From positions 3,886-67,885 of the forward strand of contig CACPEI010000001.1 of assembly GCA_902632875.1 (NCBI GenBank): a stretch of 64,000 bases of DNA. The letters are read 5' to 3'. Position numbers and translations under genes: made by a program. The stretch is from an uncultured Pelagibacteraceae bacterium (GTDB lineage Bacteria; Pseudomonadota; Alphaproteobacteria; Pelagibacterales; Pelagibacteraceae). Below the pieces are notes generated by a model. That model ran no database searches and was not told the DNA's origin. It saw nothing but the letters and a program-made list of their open reading frames with translations. Below, piece by piece: positions 19,158 through 27,028 of the stretch (the stretch's first letter is position 1; each line of letters begins with the position of its first letter).

Positions 19158-19810
19158 TGAACGAAGTTCAGAGAGCAAAAATTGTTTTAAAACTCTTAAA
19201 TAAAACTTATCCAAAAATAAAGGTCCCTTTAAAAAGTAGAAATGTTTTTACTCTATTAATTTCTGTGCTACTTTCAGCACAGTGTACTGATGTAAATGTA
19301 AATAATGTTACCAGAAATATTTACCCAAAATATTATAAACCTATTCATTTTAAAAAATTAGGTCGAAAAAAAATTGAAAAATTAATTAAAAAGATTGGAA
19401 TTTTTAGGATTAAAGCAAAAAGTATTTATAATCTCTCAAAATTGTTAATTGAAAATCACTCAGGTAAAGTTCCAAAAACATTTGAAGAGTTAGAGAAACT
19501 TCCTGGTGTTGGTCACAAAACAGCAAGTGTAGTCATGTCTCAAGGTTTCGGTTATCCCGCTTTTCCAATTGATACTCATATTCATAGGCTTGCCCAAAGA
19601 TGGGGTTTAACCAATGGAAAAAATGTTGTGCAAACAGAAAAGGATTTAAAGAGACTTTTTCCAAAAAAAAATTGGAACAAATTGCACCTTCAAATAATTT
19701 ATTATGGCAGGGAATATTGTAAAGCAAGGGATTGTTTTGGAATATCTTGTAAAATTTGTACCACTTGTTATCCTAATAGGAAAAAACCTCTTAAGACAAA
19801 AAAAGCTTAA
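19157..19810 (+). CDS. nth: Endonuclease III (Nth) with altered Fe-S cysteine pattern
   Basis: DNA glycosylase/AP lyase removing oxidised pyrimidines. The helix-hairpin-helix LPGVGHKTAS carries catalytic Lys121 and PIDTH carries Asp139. Aligned with the classic C-x6-C-x2-C-x5-C cluster loop, Cys188, Cys198 and Cys204 are retained but the second position is Gly195; extra cysteines occur at 193 and 201. The cluster may be ligated differently. It has 217 residues and follows dapB with one base of overlap. Confidence 0.93.
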   Translation: MNEVQRAKIVLKLLNKTYPKIKVPLKSRNVFTLLISVLLSAQCTDVNVNNVTRNIYPKYYKPIHFKKLGRKKIEKLIKKIGIFRIKAKSIYNLSKLLIENHSGKVPKTFEELEKLPGVGHKTASVVMSQGFGYPAFPIDTHIHRLAQRWGLTNGKNVVQTEKDLKRLFPKKNWNKLHLQIIYYGREYCKARDCFGISCKICTTCYPNRKKPLKTKKA

Positions 19811-19811
19811 T

Positions 19812-20741
19812 ATGAAAATTTTAGGAATAGGCAATGCTATTGTTGATGTAATTTGTAAAGTAGAAGATGATTTTATCAAAAAAAATAAATTAACCAAAAG
19901 TACCATGAAACTTATATTTGATGAAAATGAGTTCAAAAAATTATTATCAGAATTAACAATTGAAAAAACTGTATCAGGTGGATCTGTTGCAAATTCTATT
20001 GTTGGATTATCCCAACTGGGTAATGAAGTTGGTTTTATTGGAAAAATTTCTGATGATAATCTAGGAATTAAATATGAAGAGGGATTAATTAAAGAAAAAG
20101 TTGAATATCTGTATAAAAAGAAAAAAGAAATATTACCTACAGGCACCTGTTTAATACTAATTACTCCTGACTCTGAAAGGACAATGGTTACATACTTGGG
20201 TACAGCTGGCAAAATAAATGAAAAAGATATTAATGGAGATATAGTCAAAAAAGCTGAAATTACTTTATTAGAAGGTTATCTTTGGGATGAAGGTGAACCA
20301 AAAAAAGCATTTGATAAAGCAATTCAAAACTCGAATATATCTGCGATGTCTTTATCAGACTTGTTTTGCGTAGATAGGCATAGAGATAATTTCTTGGATC
20401 TTGTTAAAAATAAATTGGATATTGTTTTTGCTAATGAACAAGAAATAATGTCTTTGATTAATGCTCAAAAATTTGATGAAGTAATTTCTTTTGCAAAAAC
20501 CTTAAACAAAGTTATAATTATCACTAGAGGAGCAAATGGGTCAATGGGAATAAAAAATGATAAAGTTTTTGAGCTTCCGGCTAAAGAAAACTTGAATATA
20601 GTTGACTTAACAGGCGCGGGTGATTTATTTGCAGCTGGATTTTTAAATGAATATATAAAAAAAAAGGAAATTAACGAATGCTTAAAACAAGGTACAGAAC
20701 TTTCCTCAAAAATAATTCAAATTTTAGGTGCTAGGATTTAA
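19812..20741 (+). CDS. PfkB-family sugar/nucleoside kinase (adenosine kinase-like)
   Basis: A ribokinase-fold kinase. It opens MKILGIGNAIVDVICKVEDD, has the glycine-rich GGSVANSIVG and the C-terminal anion-hole motif DLTGAGDLFAAGF with the catalytic Asp. I start at the ATG one base after the nth stop; a longer reading frame begins inside nth but its extra residues do not match the family. Adenosine kinase-like members are the nearest fit; the substrate cannot be fixed from sequence. The next gene starts immediately after its stop. Confidence 0.87.
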   Translation: MKILGIGNAIVDVICKVEDDFIKKNKLTKSTMKLIFDENEFKKLLSELTIEKTVSGGSVANSIVGLSQLGNEVGFIGKISDDNLGIKYEEGLIKEKVEYLYKKKKEILPTGTCLILITPDSERTMVTYLGTAGKINEKDINGDIVKKAEITLLEGYLWDEGEPKKAFDKAIQNSNISAMSLSDLFCVDRHRDNFLDLVKNKLDIVFANEQEIMSLINAQKFDEVISFAKTLNKVIIITRGANGSMGIKNDKVFELPAKENLNIVDLTGAGDLFAAGFLNEYIKKKEINECLKQGTELSSKIIQILGARI

Positions 20742-21353
20742 ATGCCCGAAAAAAAAGTATATAAACTTTTCCCTACTCCATTATTTGAATGCAAAATTAA
20801 AGGTTATGAAGAATTAAATAAAGATTTAGAAAATTATATTTATAATCTTGAAAAAGAAGATGCCAAAGGTGTTAAAGCTTCTAATGAGGGAGGATGGCAT
20901 TCCCCTTATTGGCAAATAGCAAAAAGCCCAGAGGCAAAAAAATTTGTCGATGCTATATCTCCAGTTCTCTATGAAATTATTACTAAAGATTATGCATGGA
21001 AATGTAAGCCAGAGCATATTACATTTGAAGGTATGTGGTCTATTATTAATAGAAAAGATTCATTTAATATGAGACACTTTCATCCTAATTGTCATTTAAG
21101 TGCAGCATATTACGTAAAAGCAAAAGAAAATTGTGGGAAAATAAAGTTTTATGATCCACTCGATCAAAGATTAATTAAAGCACCAAGAAAATCTGTTCAA
21201 AACGATTTAAATATTGAAGCAGTAACCTTTACACCACAGGAAGGAGATTTGCTTATTTTTCCATCTTATTTCCATCACTCTGTTGAAGAAAACTTATCTG
21301 GGGAGGATAGAATAGTCATAAGTTTTAACGTAGAAATTCAAAAAATTTCTTAA
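20742..21353 (+). CDS. Putative 2OG-Fe(II) oxygenase (TIGR02466-type)
   Basis: The 203-residue protein matches the small 2-oxoglutarate/iron oxygenase family often annotated TIGR02466: LFPTPLFECKI at the start, a metal-ligand region RHFHPNCHLSAAYYVKA, and a distal LIFPSYFHHSVEEN with ligand His and a downstream Arg (EDRIVISFN). Its substrate is unknown. It abuts the PfkB kinase with no gap, implying co-transcription. It converges on the orphan regulator with a 0-base gap. Confidence 0.8.
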   Translation: MPEKKVYKLFPTPLFECKIKGYEELNKDLENYIYNLEKEDAKGVKASNEGGWHSPYWQIAKSPEAKKFVDAISPVLYEIITKDYAWKCKPEHITFEGMWSIINRKDSFNMRHFHPNCHLSAAYYVKAKENCGKIKFYDPLDQRLIKAPRKSVQNDLNIEAVTFTPQEGDLLIFPSYFHHSVEENLSGEDRIVISFNVEIQKIS

Positions 21354-21935
21354 TCAGAGAGAATAACCTTTTTTGTTACTTTTAATAAATTGTTCGTCAT
21401 TAAATTCTTTTTGAATTTTCTTTCTTAATCTATAAATGTGAGTTTCAACTGTGTGAGTTTCTAAATCTTTATTGTAACCCCAAATTTCATTTTGCAATTT
21501 AATAATATTCTGAGGGTCTTTTTTTAAATCAAGATATAAAATTAATTGTAACTCTTTCTCTGTTAATTTTACTTTCTTTTCTTTTTTAAAAATTGTCCTA
21601 TTATTTAAATCAAAGTAATAATCTTTAATCTTTTTTTTTGATTGTGTTTGGTAACTTTCCTTTAGAATAAAAATATTAATTTTTTCAATCAATTGTTTAA
21701 GTGGAATTGGAATTTCATCAATTACCAGAACTTTCGCCATATCTATATATGGATTTTTCTTTAAATTTTTAAGGTCATTAGTTAATAGTATATAATTCTT
21801 ATAGTCATCAAACGTATTTTTATTCAAATCTTTTTCATTCATATGCAAAATACTAAAATTTAATAGATTTTTAAGTTCAATTAAAATGTCGTACAATGTT
21901 TTTGAATTAAGAATAAAAATATTTTGACTTAACAT
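21354..21935 (-). CDS. Orphan winged-helix (OmpR-type) regulator with degenerate receiver
   Basis: Residues about 120-193 are an OmpR/PhoB-type DNA-binding domain (LTEKELQLILYL, then ETHTVETHIYRLRKKI and KSNKKGYSL). The first 100 residues look like a decayed receiver: strand-like segments and a late IDEIPIPLKQLIEKI, but no clear acidic pocket or phospho-acceptor Asp. No histidine kinase is adjacent. It is divergent from the L,D-transpeptidase-like gene with only 8 bases between starts, so it may regulate that gene or itself; this is inference. Confidence 0.75.
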   Translation of the reverse strand: MLSQNIFILNSKTLYDILIELKNLLNFSILHMNEKDLNKNTFDDYKNYILLTNDLKNLKKNPYIDMAKVLVIDEIPIPLKQLIEKINIFILKESYQTQSKKKIKDYYFDLNNRTIFKKEKKVKLTEKELQLILYLDLKKDPQNIIKLQNEIWGYNKDLETHTVETHIYRLRKKIQKEFNDEQFIKSNKKGYSL

Positions 21936-21943
21936 AAATTATT

Positions 21944-22438
21944 ATGATTATTAGAGTTAGGAACAAACATATACTCGAAATCGATGATTTTCAATTCAGA
22001 TGTTGTATCGGTAAAAATGGACTTACAAATAATAAAATAGAAGGCGATAAATGTACACCAAAAGGGAAGTTTAAATTAAATAGAATATTTTATAGACCAG
22101 ATCGAATTTTAAAATTCAAATCAAAAATTGGAAAAATCAAAATAAAAAAAAATATGGGTTGGTGTGATGATCCAAAAAGCAAGCATTACAATCAACTCAT
22201 TTATATTTCAAAAAAAAAAATAAAATGTGAAAAACTTTACAGAAAGGACCGTAAGTACGACATTTTAATCGAACTAGATTATAATAGAAAAAAAATTATT
22301 CCACTTAAAGGCAGTGCCATTTTTCTCCATCTTACAAATAATTACAAACCCACAGCAGGGTGTATAGCTATTTCTGAAAATGACATGAAAATTTTGATAA
22401 AGATTCTAAACAAAAAAAATTATATAAAGATAGACTAA
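21944..22438 (+). CDS. L,D-transpeptidase (YkuD)-family protein
   Basis: The 164 residues carry a YkuD-like catalytic segment: IFLHLTNNYKPTAGCIAIS, with His and the nucleophile Cys in the family's H...GC arrangement. Also visible are CIGKNGLTNNKIEGDKCTPKG and a DDPKSKHYN segment typical of this group. No signal peptide is visible, which is common in annotated members of this small alphaproteobacterial subfamily; whether it crosslinks peptidoglycan is uncertain. Its last 4 bases overlap convergent yggS. Confidence 0.8.
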   Translation: MIIRVRNKHILEIDDFQFRCCIGKNGLTNNKIEGDKCTPKGKFKLNRIFYRPDRILKFKSKIGKIKIKKNMGWCDDPKSKHYNQLIYISKKKIKCEKLYRKDRKYDILIELDYNRKKIIPLKGSAIFLHLTNNYKPTAGCIAISENDMKILIKILNKKNYIKID

Positions 22439-23091
22439 CCTCTTTCACCAAAGATCTTTGTTCCAATTCTCAAAAAAGTAGAGCCGAATTTGCAGGCCAC
22501 ATCGTAATCATTTGACATTCCCATGCTTAAATCTGTCAATCCAAACTTATCTGAACATTCTTTCAGTTTTTGAAAAAATTTTTGAGGGTTCTCATTTTGT
22601 GGAGGAAGACACATCAAACCAATAATATCTAAGTTAAGATTCTTTTTACACTCATAATAAAAATTATCTAAATCCTTTAAGTTTATTCCATTTTTTTGCT
22701 CTTCTTCTCCAAGATTGACTTGAATAAAAATTTTTATTTTTTTATTTTTTTTTACTTCTTCTTTGGCAATTTTTTCAGCTAATTTAAAATTATCTAATGA
22801 ATGTAAATAATCAAATAAAGGTATTAAGAATTTTACCTTGTTTGTCTGAACTTTACCTAGCATATGAAGTTTAATGTCTGTGTGTTCTTTTTTAACATCA
22901 GTCCATTTAGAGATCGCTTCTTGTATTTTATTTTCACCAAAGTTTTTATGACCATACTCTAAAACTGGTTTTATATGTTCAATATCAAATGTTTTACTTA
23001 CAGCTATTATTTCTGGTTTTCTTATTTTTTGATCAACCAAAACATTTAATTTATTTTCAATATCGATTAAGTTAATAACTGAACTATGCAT
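22435..23091 (-). CDS. yggS: PLP-binding protein YggS/PROSC
   Basis: YggS binds pyridoxal phosphate and maintains its homeostasis. The lysine segment PEIIAVSKTFD, FGENKIQEA, HMLGKVQTNK, and SMGMSNDYDVACKFGSTFLRIG are all diagnostic. It has 218 residues, normal. Its ATG and that of the divergent ThiE-like gene lie in the same 6-base palindrome ATGCAT (23086-23091), so neither has room for its own upstream promoter outside the other's coding region. Confidence 0.94.
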   Translation of the reverse strand: MHSSVINLIDIENKLNVLVDQKIRKPEIIAVSKTFDIEHIKPVLEYGHKNFGENKIQEAISKWTDVKKEHTDIKLHMLGKVQTNKVKFLIPLFDYLHSLDNFKLAEKIAKEEVKKNKKIKIFIQVNLGEEEQKNGINLKDLDNFYYECKKNLNLDIIGLMCLPPQNENPQKFFQKLKECSDKFGLTDLSMGMSNDYDVACKFGSTFLRIGTKIFGERG

Positions 23092-23625
23092 AATAAATCT
23101 TTAAAGCTTTTTTGTTATATTGATAAATATGACAATATTTTAATTAATAATTTACCAAAAAAAACACACGTAATATATAGAAATTACAAAGAAACCCCTA
23201 ACCTTGAAAAAATTTTAAAAATTAAGAAAGCTTGTAATAATAAAGGATTAAAATTTTTTTTAAGCAATAATATAAAGTTGGCGATGCGACTTAAGCTAGA
23301 TGGAGCTTATATTCCATCCTTTAACAAGGAGTTAAATTTCAATTCATATAATTTGAATAAAAAATTTAAGTTGTTAGGATCTGCACATAACTTAAAAGAA
23401 ATTAGAATTAAAGAAATGCAAAAAATCGATTATATATTCTTATCACCATTGTTTCCTTCCATTAAAAACAAAAATTCCTTAGGAATATATAAATTTTTTA
23501 ATTTAATGAAAAAAACAAAGAAAAAAGTTGTATGTCTTGGTGGAATAACTAAATCTAATATTAAGACTTTAAAAAATCTTAATTTATACGGAATAGCATC
23601 AATTTCATATTTTAAAGTTAATTAA
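23086..23625 (+). CDS. ThiE/TenI-like thiamine phosphate synthase family protein
   Basis: A 179-residue TIM-barrel-like protein with LKLDGAYIP, a phosphate-site region FLSPLFPSIKNKNSLGIYKF and the C-terminal VVCLGGITKSNIK, matching ThiE/TenI proteins. It is shorter than classical ThiE (about 210) and the N-terminal strand is reduced, so thiamine phosphate synthase activity is plausible but not certain. SAR11 bacteria are known to import a pyrimidine precursor and need ThiE. It overlaps yggS by 6 bases at the starts and is followed after 1 base by the TPR-sulfotransferase. Confidence 0.72.
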   Translation: MHNKSLKLFCYIDKYDNILINNLPKKTHVIYRNYKETPNLEKILKIKKACNNKGLKFFLSNNIKLAMRLKLDGAYIPSFNKELNFNSYNLNKKFKLLGSAHNLKEIRIKEMQKIDYIFLSPLFPSIKNKNSLGIYKFFNLMKKTKKKVVCLGGITKSNIKTLKNLNLYGIASISYFKVN

Positions 23626-23626
23626 C

Positions 23627-25177
23627 ATGGTCAAAAAATTAGATATTCAATTTATTAAGTCTGAATTAAAAAAAATTAATAATCTTTTTTTATCTGGTAG
23701 TTATGAGAAAGTTATAGAAAAAACGAAAGTTTTATTAAAAAAAGATCCTACTCAAACACCATTTTATAATTTTATTGGTCTATCATACAAACAATTAAAC
23801 AACCTTGTTATGGCTGAGAGCACATTTAAATCTGGCATAAATGTAAGACCAGATGCTTATAGCTTATTGTGTAATTTAGGTGCTTTATACAGAACCACAG
23901 AAAGATTTGAAGAAGCTGAAGAATTATTTAAAAAAGCTATAAAGTTACACCCTAAAAATTTAAGTGTTCTTGTTAATTATGCAAATCTCAAAAGTGACTT
24001 GAACCAAATAGATGAAGCGATAGCATTATATAAAGCAGGATTTGAAATTGACAACAATCATGAAACTTTATTGATTAATTATGCAGGCGCATTTCAAATT
24101 AAAGGGGATTTTGAAAACTCAAAAAAAATTTTGAAAATATTACATGAAAAATTTCCAAATAATATTATTGCACACAAAATGTACAGTAGTATCAATAATT
24201 ATGAAAAAGATATTGAGCATCAAACTGTGATGCAAGATAAACTTAAAAACGAAAAATTAACTTATTTTGATAAAGCAACTTTATGTTTTGCACTAGCAAA
24301 ATCTTTCACTGATCAAAAAAATCATAAAGAGTCGTCTAATTATTTTATCAAAGGAAATGAAAATATGTTTAAGACTTATAAAGATGCAAATATCAATAAT
24401 CAAATTAAGCTTTTTCAAAAAATTAAAAGTGAATTTGAATTGCATAAATTTGAAAATAAAAAACATAATGACGAACCAAGATTGATTTTCATTGTTGGCC
24501 TCCCAAGATCTGGCACCACACTTATGCATCAAATTATTTCTTCACATTCAAAAGTGTATGGTGCTGGTGAGCTTCCAGTTCTTAAAAATGCATTCCTTAA
24601 AAATAATCAATTAGAATTGAAGGAAGATGCACTCATTAAAAATTTAAATATTGAGAAATTTTCCCCGAAAATCTTAAGTAAATTTATGGTCTATGACAAA
24701 AACTCGATAATTTTAGACAAAGCGCCTTTAAATTTCATGTGGATTGGACATATACATTTATTATTCCCTGACGCCAAAATAATTCATATTAATAGAAATA
24801 TTAAAGATACAGCTTTATCCATTTATAAAAATATGTTTGATGCCTCTGCTCTTACATGGACCTATAATCAAGAACACTTGATAAAATTTATTGAACTTTA
24901 CAAAGATTTAATGAAATTCTGGAAATTCAAACTACCAAATTTAATTTATGAATGTGATTATGAAAAATTAGTAAATGATCAAGAAAATGAAACAAAAAAG
25001 TTAATCAAATTTTGTAATTTAGATTGGGAAGATAATTGTATTGATCATACTAAAAATAAAACTGGTATTAAAACTGTAAGTCTAGCTCAAGCAAGAAAAC
25101 CTGTTTATAAAAGTTCAGTAAATTTATATGAAACTTATATTGAATACTTGCCTTTTTTAAATCAAATTAAAGAGTAA
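23627..25177 (+). CDS. TPR-repeat sulfotransferase
   Basis: The N-terminal half (about 10-230) is tetratricopeptide repeats (FYNFIGLSYKQLNNLVMAESTFKSG and similar units). The C-terminal half is a sulfotransferase fold with the 5' PAPS-binding loop FIVGLPRSGTTLMHQI near residue 290 and a downstream IIHINRNIKDTALSIYKNMF 3'-phosphate motif. Such proteins sulfate proteins or glycans; the target is unknown. It has 516 residues. It is followed by an intrinsic terminator. Confidence 0.88.
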   Translation: MVKKLDIQFIKSELKKINNLFLSGSYEKVIEKTKVLLKKDPTQTPFYNFIGLSYKQLNNLVMAESTFKSGINVRPDAYSLLCNLGALYRTTERFEEAEELFKKAIKLHPKNLSVLVNYANLKSDLNQIDEAIALYKAGFEIDNNHETLLINYAGAFQIKGDFENSKKILKILHEKFPNNIIAHKMYSSINNYEKDIEHQTVMQDKLKNEKLTYFDKATLCFALAKSFTDQKNHKESSNYFIKGNENMFKTYKDANINNQIKLFQKIKSEFELHKFENKKHNDEPRLIFIVGLPRSGTTLMHQIISSHSKVYGAGELPVLKNAFLKNNQLELKEDALIKNLNIEKFSPKILSKFMVYDKNSIILDKAPLNFMWIGHIHLLFPDAKIIHINRNIKDTALSIYKNMFDASALTWTYNQEHLIKFIELYKDLMKFWKFKLPNLIYECDYEKLVNDQENETKKLIKFCNLDWEDNCIDHTKNKTGIKTVSLAQARKPVYKSSVNLYETYIEYLPFLNQIKE

Positions 25178-25178
25178 A

Positions 25179-25207
25179 AAAAAGGCCCCATAAATTGGGG
25201 CCTTTTT
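25179..25207. terminator. Bidirectional intrinsic terminator between TPR-sulfotransferase and porin
   Basis: Two 12-base arms, AAAAAGGCCCCA (25179-25190) and TGGGGCCTTTTT (25196-25207), flank a 5-base loop. The GC core is flanked by A-run and T-run, so it can end transcription from both converging genes. It is the clearest hairpin terminator in the window. Confidence 0.88.
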
Positions 25208-25227
25208 AATAATTAAGTAATTTCTAA

Positions 25228-26217
25228 TTAAAACGCGAAGTTTAAAGAAATTTCTGTATGCGTTGACTCTCTCGCTGCTGTATTTGAAAGGTTTTTACCT
25301 TCGTTAGCATGAGCTGCAATTGACATTGAACCCATTGAGTAAGCAATTGAAATACCTTCAAGCTCTTGGTCAGTAGTAGAAGTTTCAGCTTCTGTTTCTG
25401 ATTCACCGTAAGAGATTGATAAGTCATCATTTACTTGGAACGATACACCAAACGCATCAGTTTCTAAGTCGTTGCTAGTTGTAGCAGCGAAATCGATTTC
25501 TGAATGTTGGTAACCAACAGTTAATGGACCGAATGCATATTTTAGACCATATGTATCCATGTCGTCTTCTTGTGTTCCTGTACCTTTATCACCAGTACCA
25601 CCGAACACTGTTAGACCGTCCATTGGAGTTGCAGTAATCGCAATTGATGTTGATGATTTTTTACCACCAGCACCAGAGTTTGCACCGTCATCGTTGTTAG
25701 TAGTTGTTGTTTTTGGTGAGTAACCAACTTGAATTGTCGCCATGTCCATTGAATAAACATAGTTAAATCCAGTCATACCAGTGTCAACTCTTCCAACTAC
25801 AGTTTCGTTTGATGAATCAGCATCTGCATCTAGACCATTCCATATCTCTTCTTCAGCAGTTGGCATTAAGTCATCGATTTTACCTAGACCTACGTCACCT
25901 GAGTCTTCAGAGTATGTAATTGAACCTAAATCACCCATATCGTACTTAAGTACAGAAGTTGATAATGTAGATCCTGCAGCCATGTTGTGTGTTAATGTAA
26001 CTGTGTGACCATTGTCCATTTCACCTGAACCGCTGAATGAAATAGATTTTTGCATACCAAATCTATTACCGTCAGTTTCTAAGTCCTCGTTACCATCACT
26101 TGCAGCGTAACCAAACTTAGCTCCACCGCTTACTGATAATGAACCAGCGTTAGCAGCAGAAACAGCTACAAGAGAACCAGCTAGAGCTGTAAGCCCTATC
26201 TTTTTAATGTTATCCAT
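25228..26217 (-). CDS. Major outer-membrane porin
   Basis: A signal peptide (MDNIKKIGLTALAGSLVAVSAANA) is followed by alternating beta-strand sequence ending in the outer-membrane terminal Phe (EISLNFAF). It is acidic, poor in lysine compared with neighbours, and uses more GC-rich codons than the rest of the window, as expected for a very abundant protein. It has a strong AAGGAG ribosome site 5-6 bases before the ATG. It resembles trimeric porins of marine alphaproteobacteria. The solute preference is not readable from sequence. Confidence 0.9.
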   Translation of the reverse strand: MDNIKKIGLTALAGSLVAVSAANAGSLSVSGGAKFGYAASDGNEDLETDGNRFGMQKSISFSGSGEMDNGHTVTLTHNMAAGSTLSTSVLKYDMGDLGSITYSEDSGDVGLGKIDDLMPTAEEEIWNGLDADADSSNETVVGRVDTGMTGFNYVYSMDMATIQVGYSPKTTTTNNDDGANSGAGGKKSSTSIAITATPMDGLTVFGGTGDKGTGTQEDDMDTYGLKYAFGPLTVGYQHSEIDFAATTSNDLETDAFGVSFQVNDDLSISYGESETEAETSTTDQELEGISIAYSMGSMSIAAHANEGKNLSNTAARESTHTEISLNFAF

Positions 26218-26222
26218 ATTTT

Positions 26223-26228
26223 CTCCTT
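26223..26228 (-). promoter_or_regulatory. Strong Shine-Dalgarno site of the porin gene
   Basis: AAGGAG on the minus strand just before the porin start is one of very few near-perfect ribosome-binding sites in this window, where most genes have none visible. It agrees with very high expression of the porin. Confidence 0.8.
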
Positions 26229-26322
26229 GTTAAAATTATTAATATTAATAACAGCGAATAATTAGCATAATTGCTGCTTTTTGAGCCTTATCGCTTGAAA
26301 TAACACCTATTTTTTGATCAAT

Positions 26323-26340
26323 TGTTGCAATTTTGCAACA
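26323..26340. promoter_or_regulatory. Operator-like palindrome in the porin / DUF3576 divergent region
   Basis: TGTTGCAA-TT-TTGCAACA is a perfect 8-base inverted repeat about 105 bases upstream of the porin ATG and 63 bases upstream of the DUF3576 ATG. The size and centre spacing suit a dimeric regulator. No cognate regulator can be named. A second AT-only palindrome (26236-26251) lies just above the porin ribosome site, but AT content makes it less telling. Confidence 0.45.
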
Positions 26341-26402
26341 CAATTTAATGTTTTTTTACCCAATTTTGGTGATATTTAAACTTTAGTAATTAATAATCTA
26401 TT

Positions 26403-26981
26403 ATGACACTGAAATCGAAATTCCACTTAATTATTATCAATTCAATCTTAATCCTATGTTTTTTTCTTACAACTAATTGTGGGATCTATAAACCAGCAGA
26501 TGCAAGAAAAATCGATCCCAATGTAAACGAAAGAGTTAAAAAAAATATTGAGGAAGGTAAAGGATTTAGAGTTATGGGTGGTAAAAAAAATCAAGGTGGC
26601 ACATTTGAATTTGCCTCATCAAATGCAATGTGGAGAGCTTCGCTTGATTTGCTAGACTTTACACCTTTGAGTAACGTCGATTATTCTGGTGGCATTATTA
26701 TAACTGATTGGTTTGCAGATGAAAATTCATCAATAGATGAATCTTTAAAATTAACTGTAAAATTTTTATCAAATGAGATTAGGGCTGATGGAATAAATGT
26801 AATTATACATAAAAAAACCTGTGAAGAAAAAAATAAATGTATTATCAAAAAAATAGATTCAACTCTTGCAGGGGAAATTAAATTGGCGATATTAAGAGAG
26901 GCTGCAATATTAAGTCAACAAGACATTGAGAAAAATAAGGTTCCATACAGCATGCCTGGTGTTTTTAAAAGTGAAAGGTGA
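26403..26981 (+). CDS. DUF3576 family lipoprotein
   Basis: The 192-residue protein begins with a lipoprotein signal (LILCFFLTTNCG, Cys near 26) and contains the alphaproteobacterial DUF3576 domain (NAMWRASLDLLDFTPLSNVDYSGGIIITDWF). It lies directly upstream of leuS, lptE and holA, where this family is found across alphaproteobacteria. The link with lptE hints at an envelope role, but no function is established. Confidence 0.85.
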   Translation: MTLKSKFHLIIINSILILCFFLTTNCGIYKPADARKIDPNVNERVKKNIEEGKGFRVMGGKKNQGGTFEFASSNAMWRASLDLLDFTPLSNVDYSGGIIITDWFADENSSIDESLKLTVKFLSNEIRADGINVIIHKKTCEEKNKCIIKKIDSTLAGEIKLAILREAAILSQQDIEKNKVPYSMPGVFKSER

Positions 26982-27028
26982 TTTCCTAAACCTTAAACTA
27001 ACATATTAATTAGAGTATTAATTAGATC

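Noticed and set aside
19646..20248. 200-codon antisense frame across nth and the PfkB kinase
   Set aside because: Composition shadow of two well-supported genes.
26294..26320. CTTGAA in the porin upstream region as another RpoH promoter
   Set aside because: No CNATNT element occurs 16-17 bases downstream.
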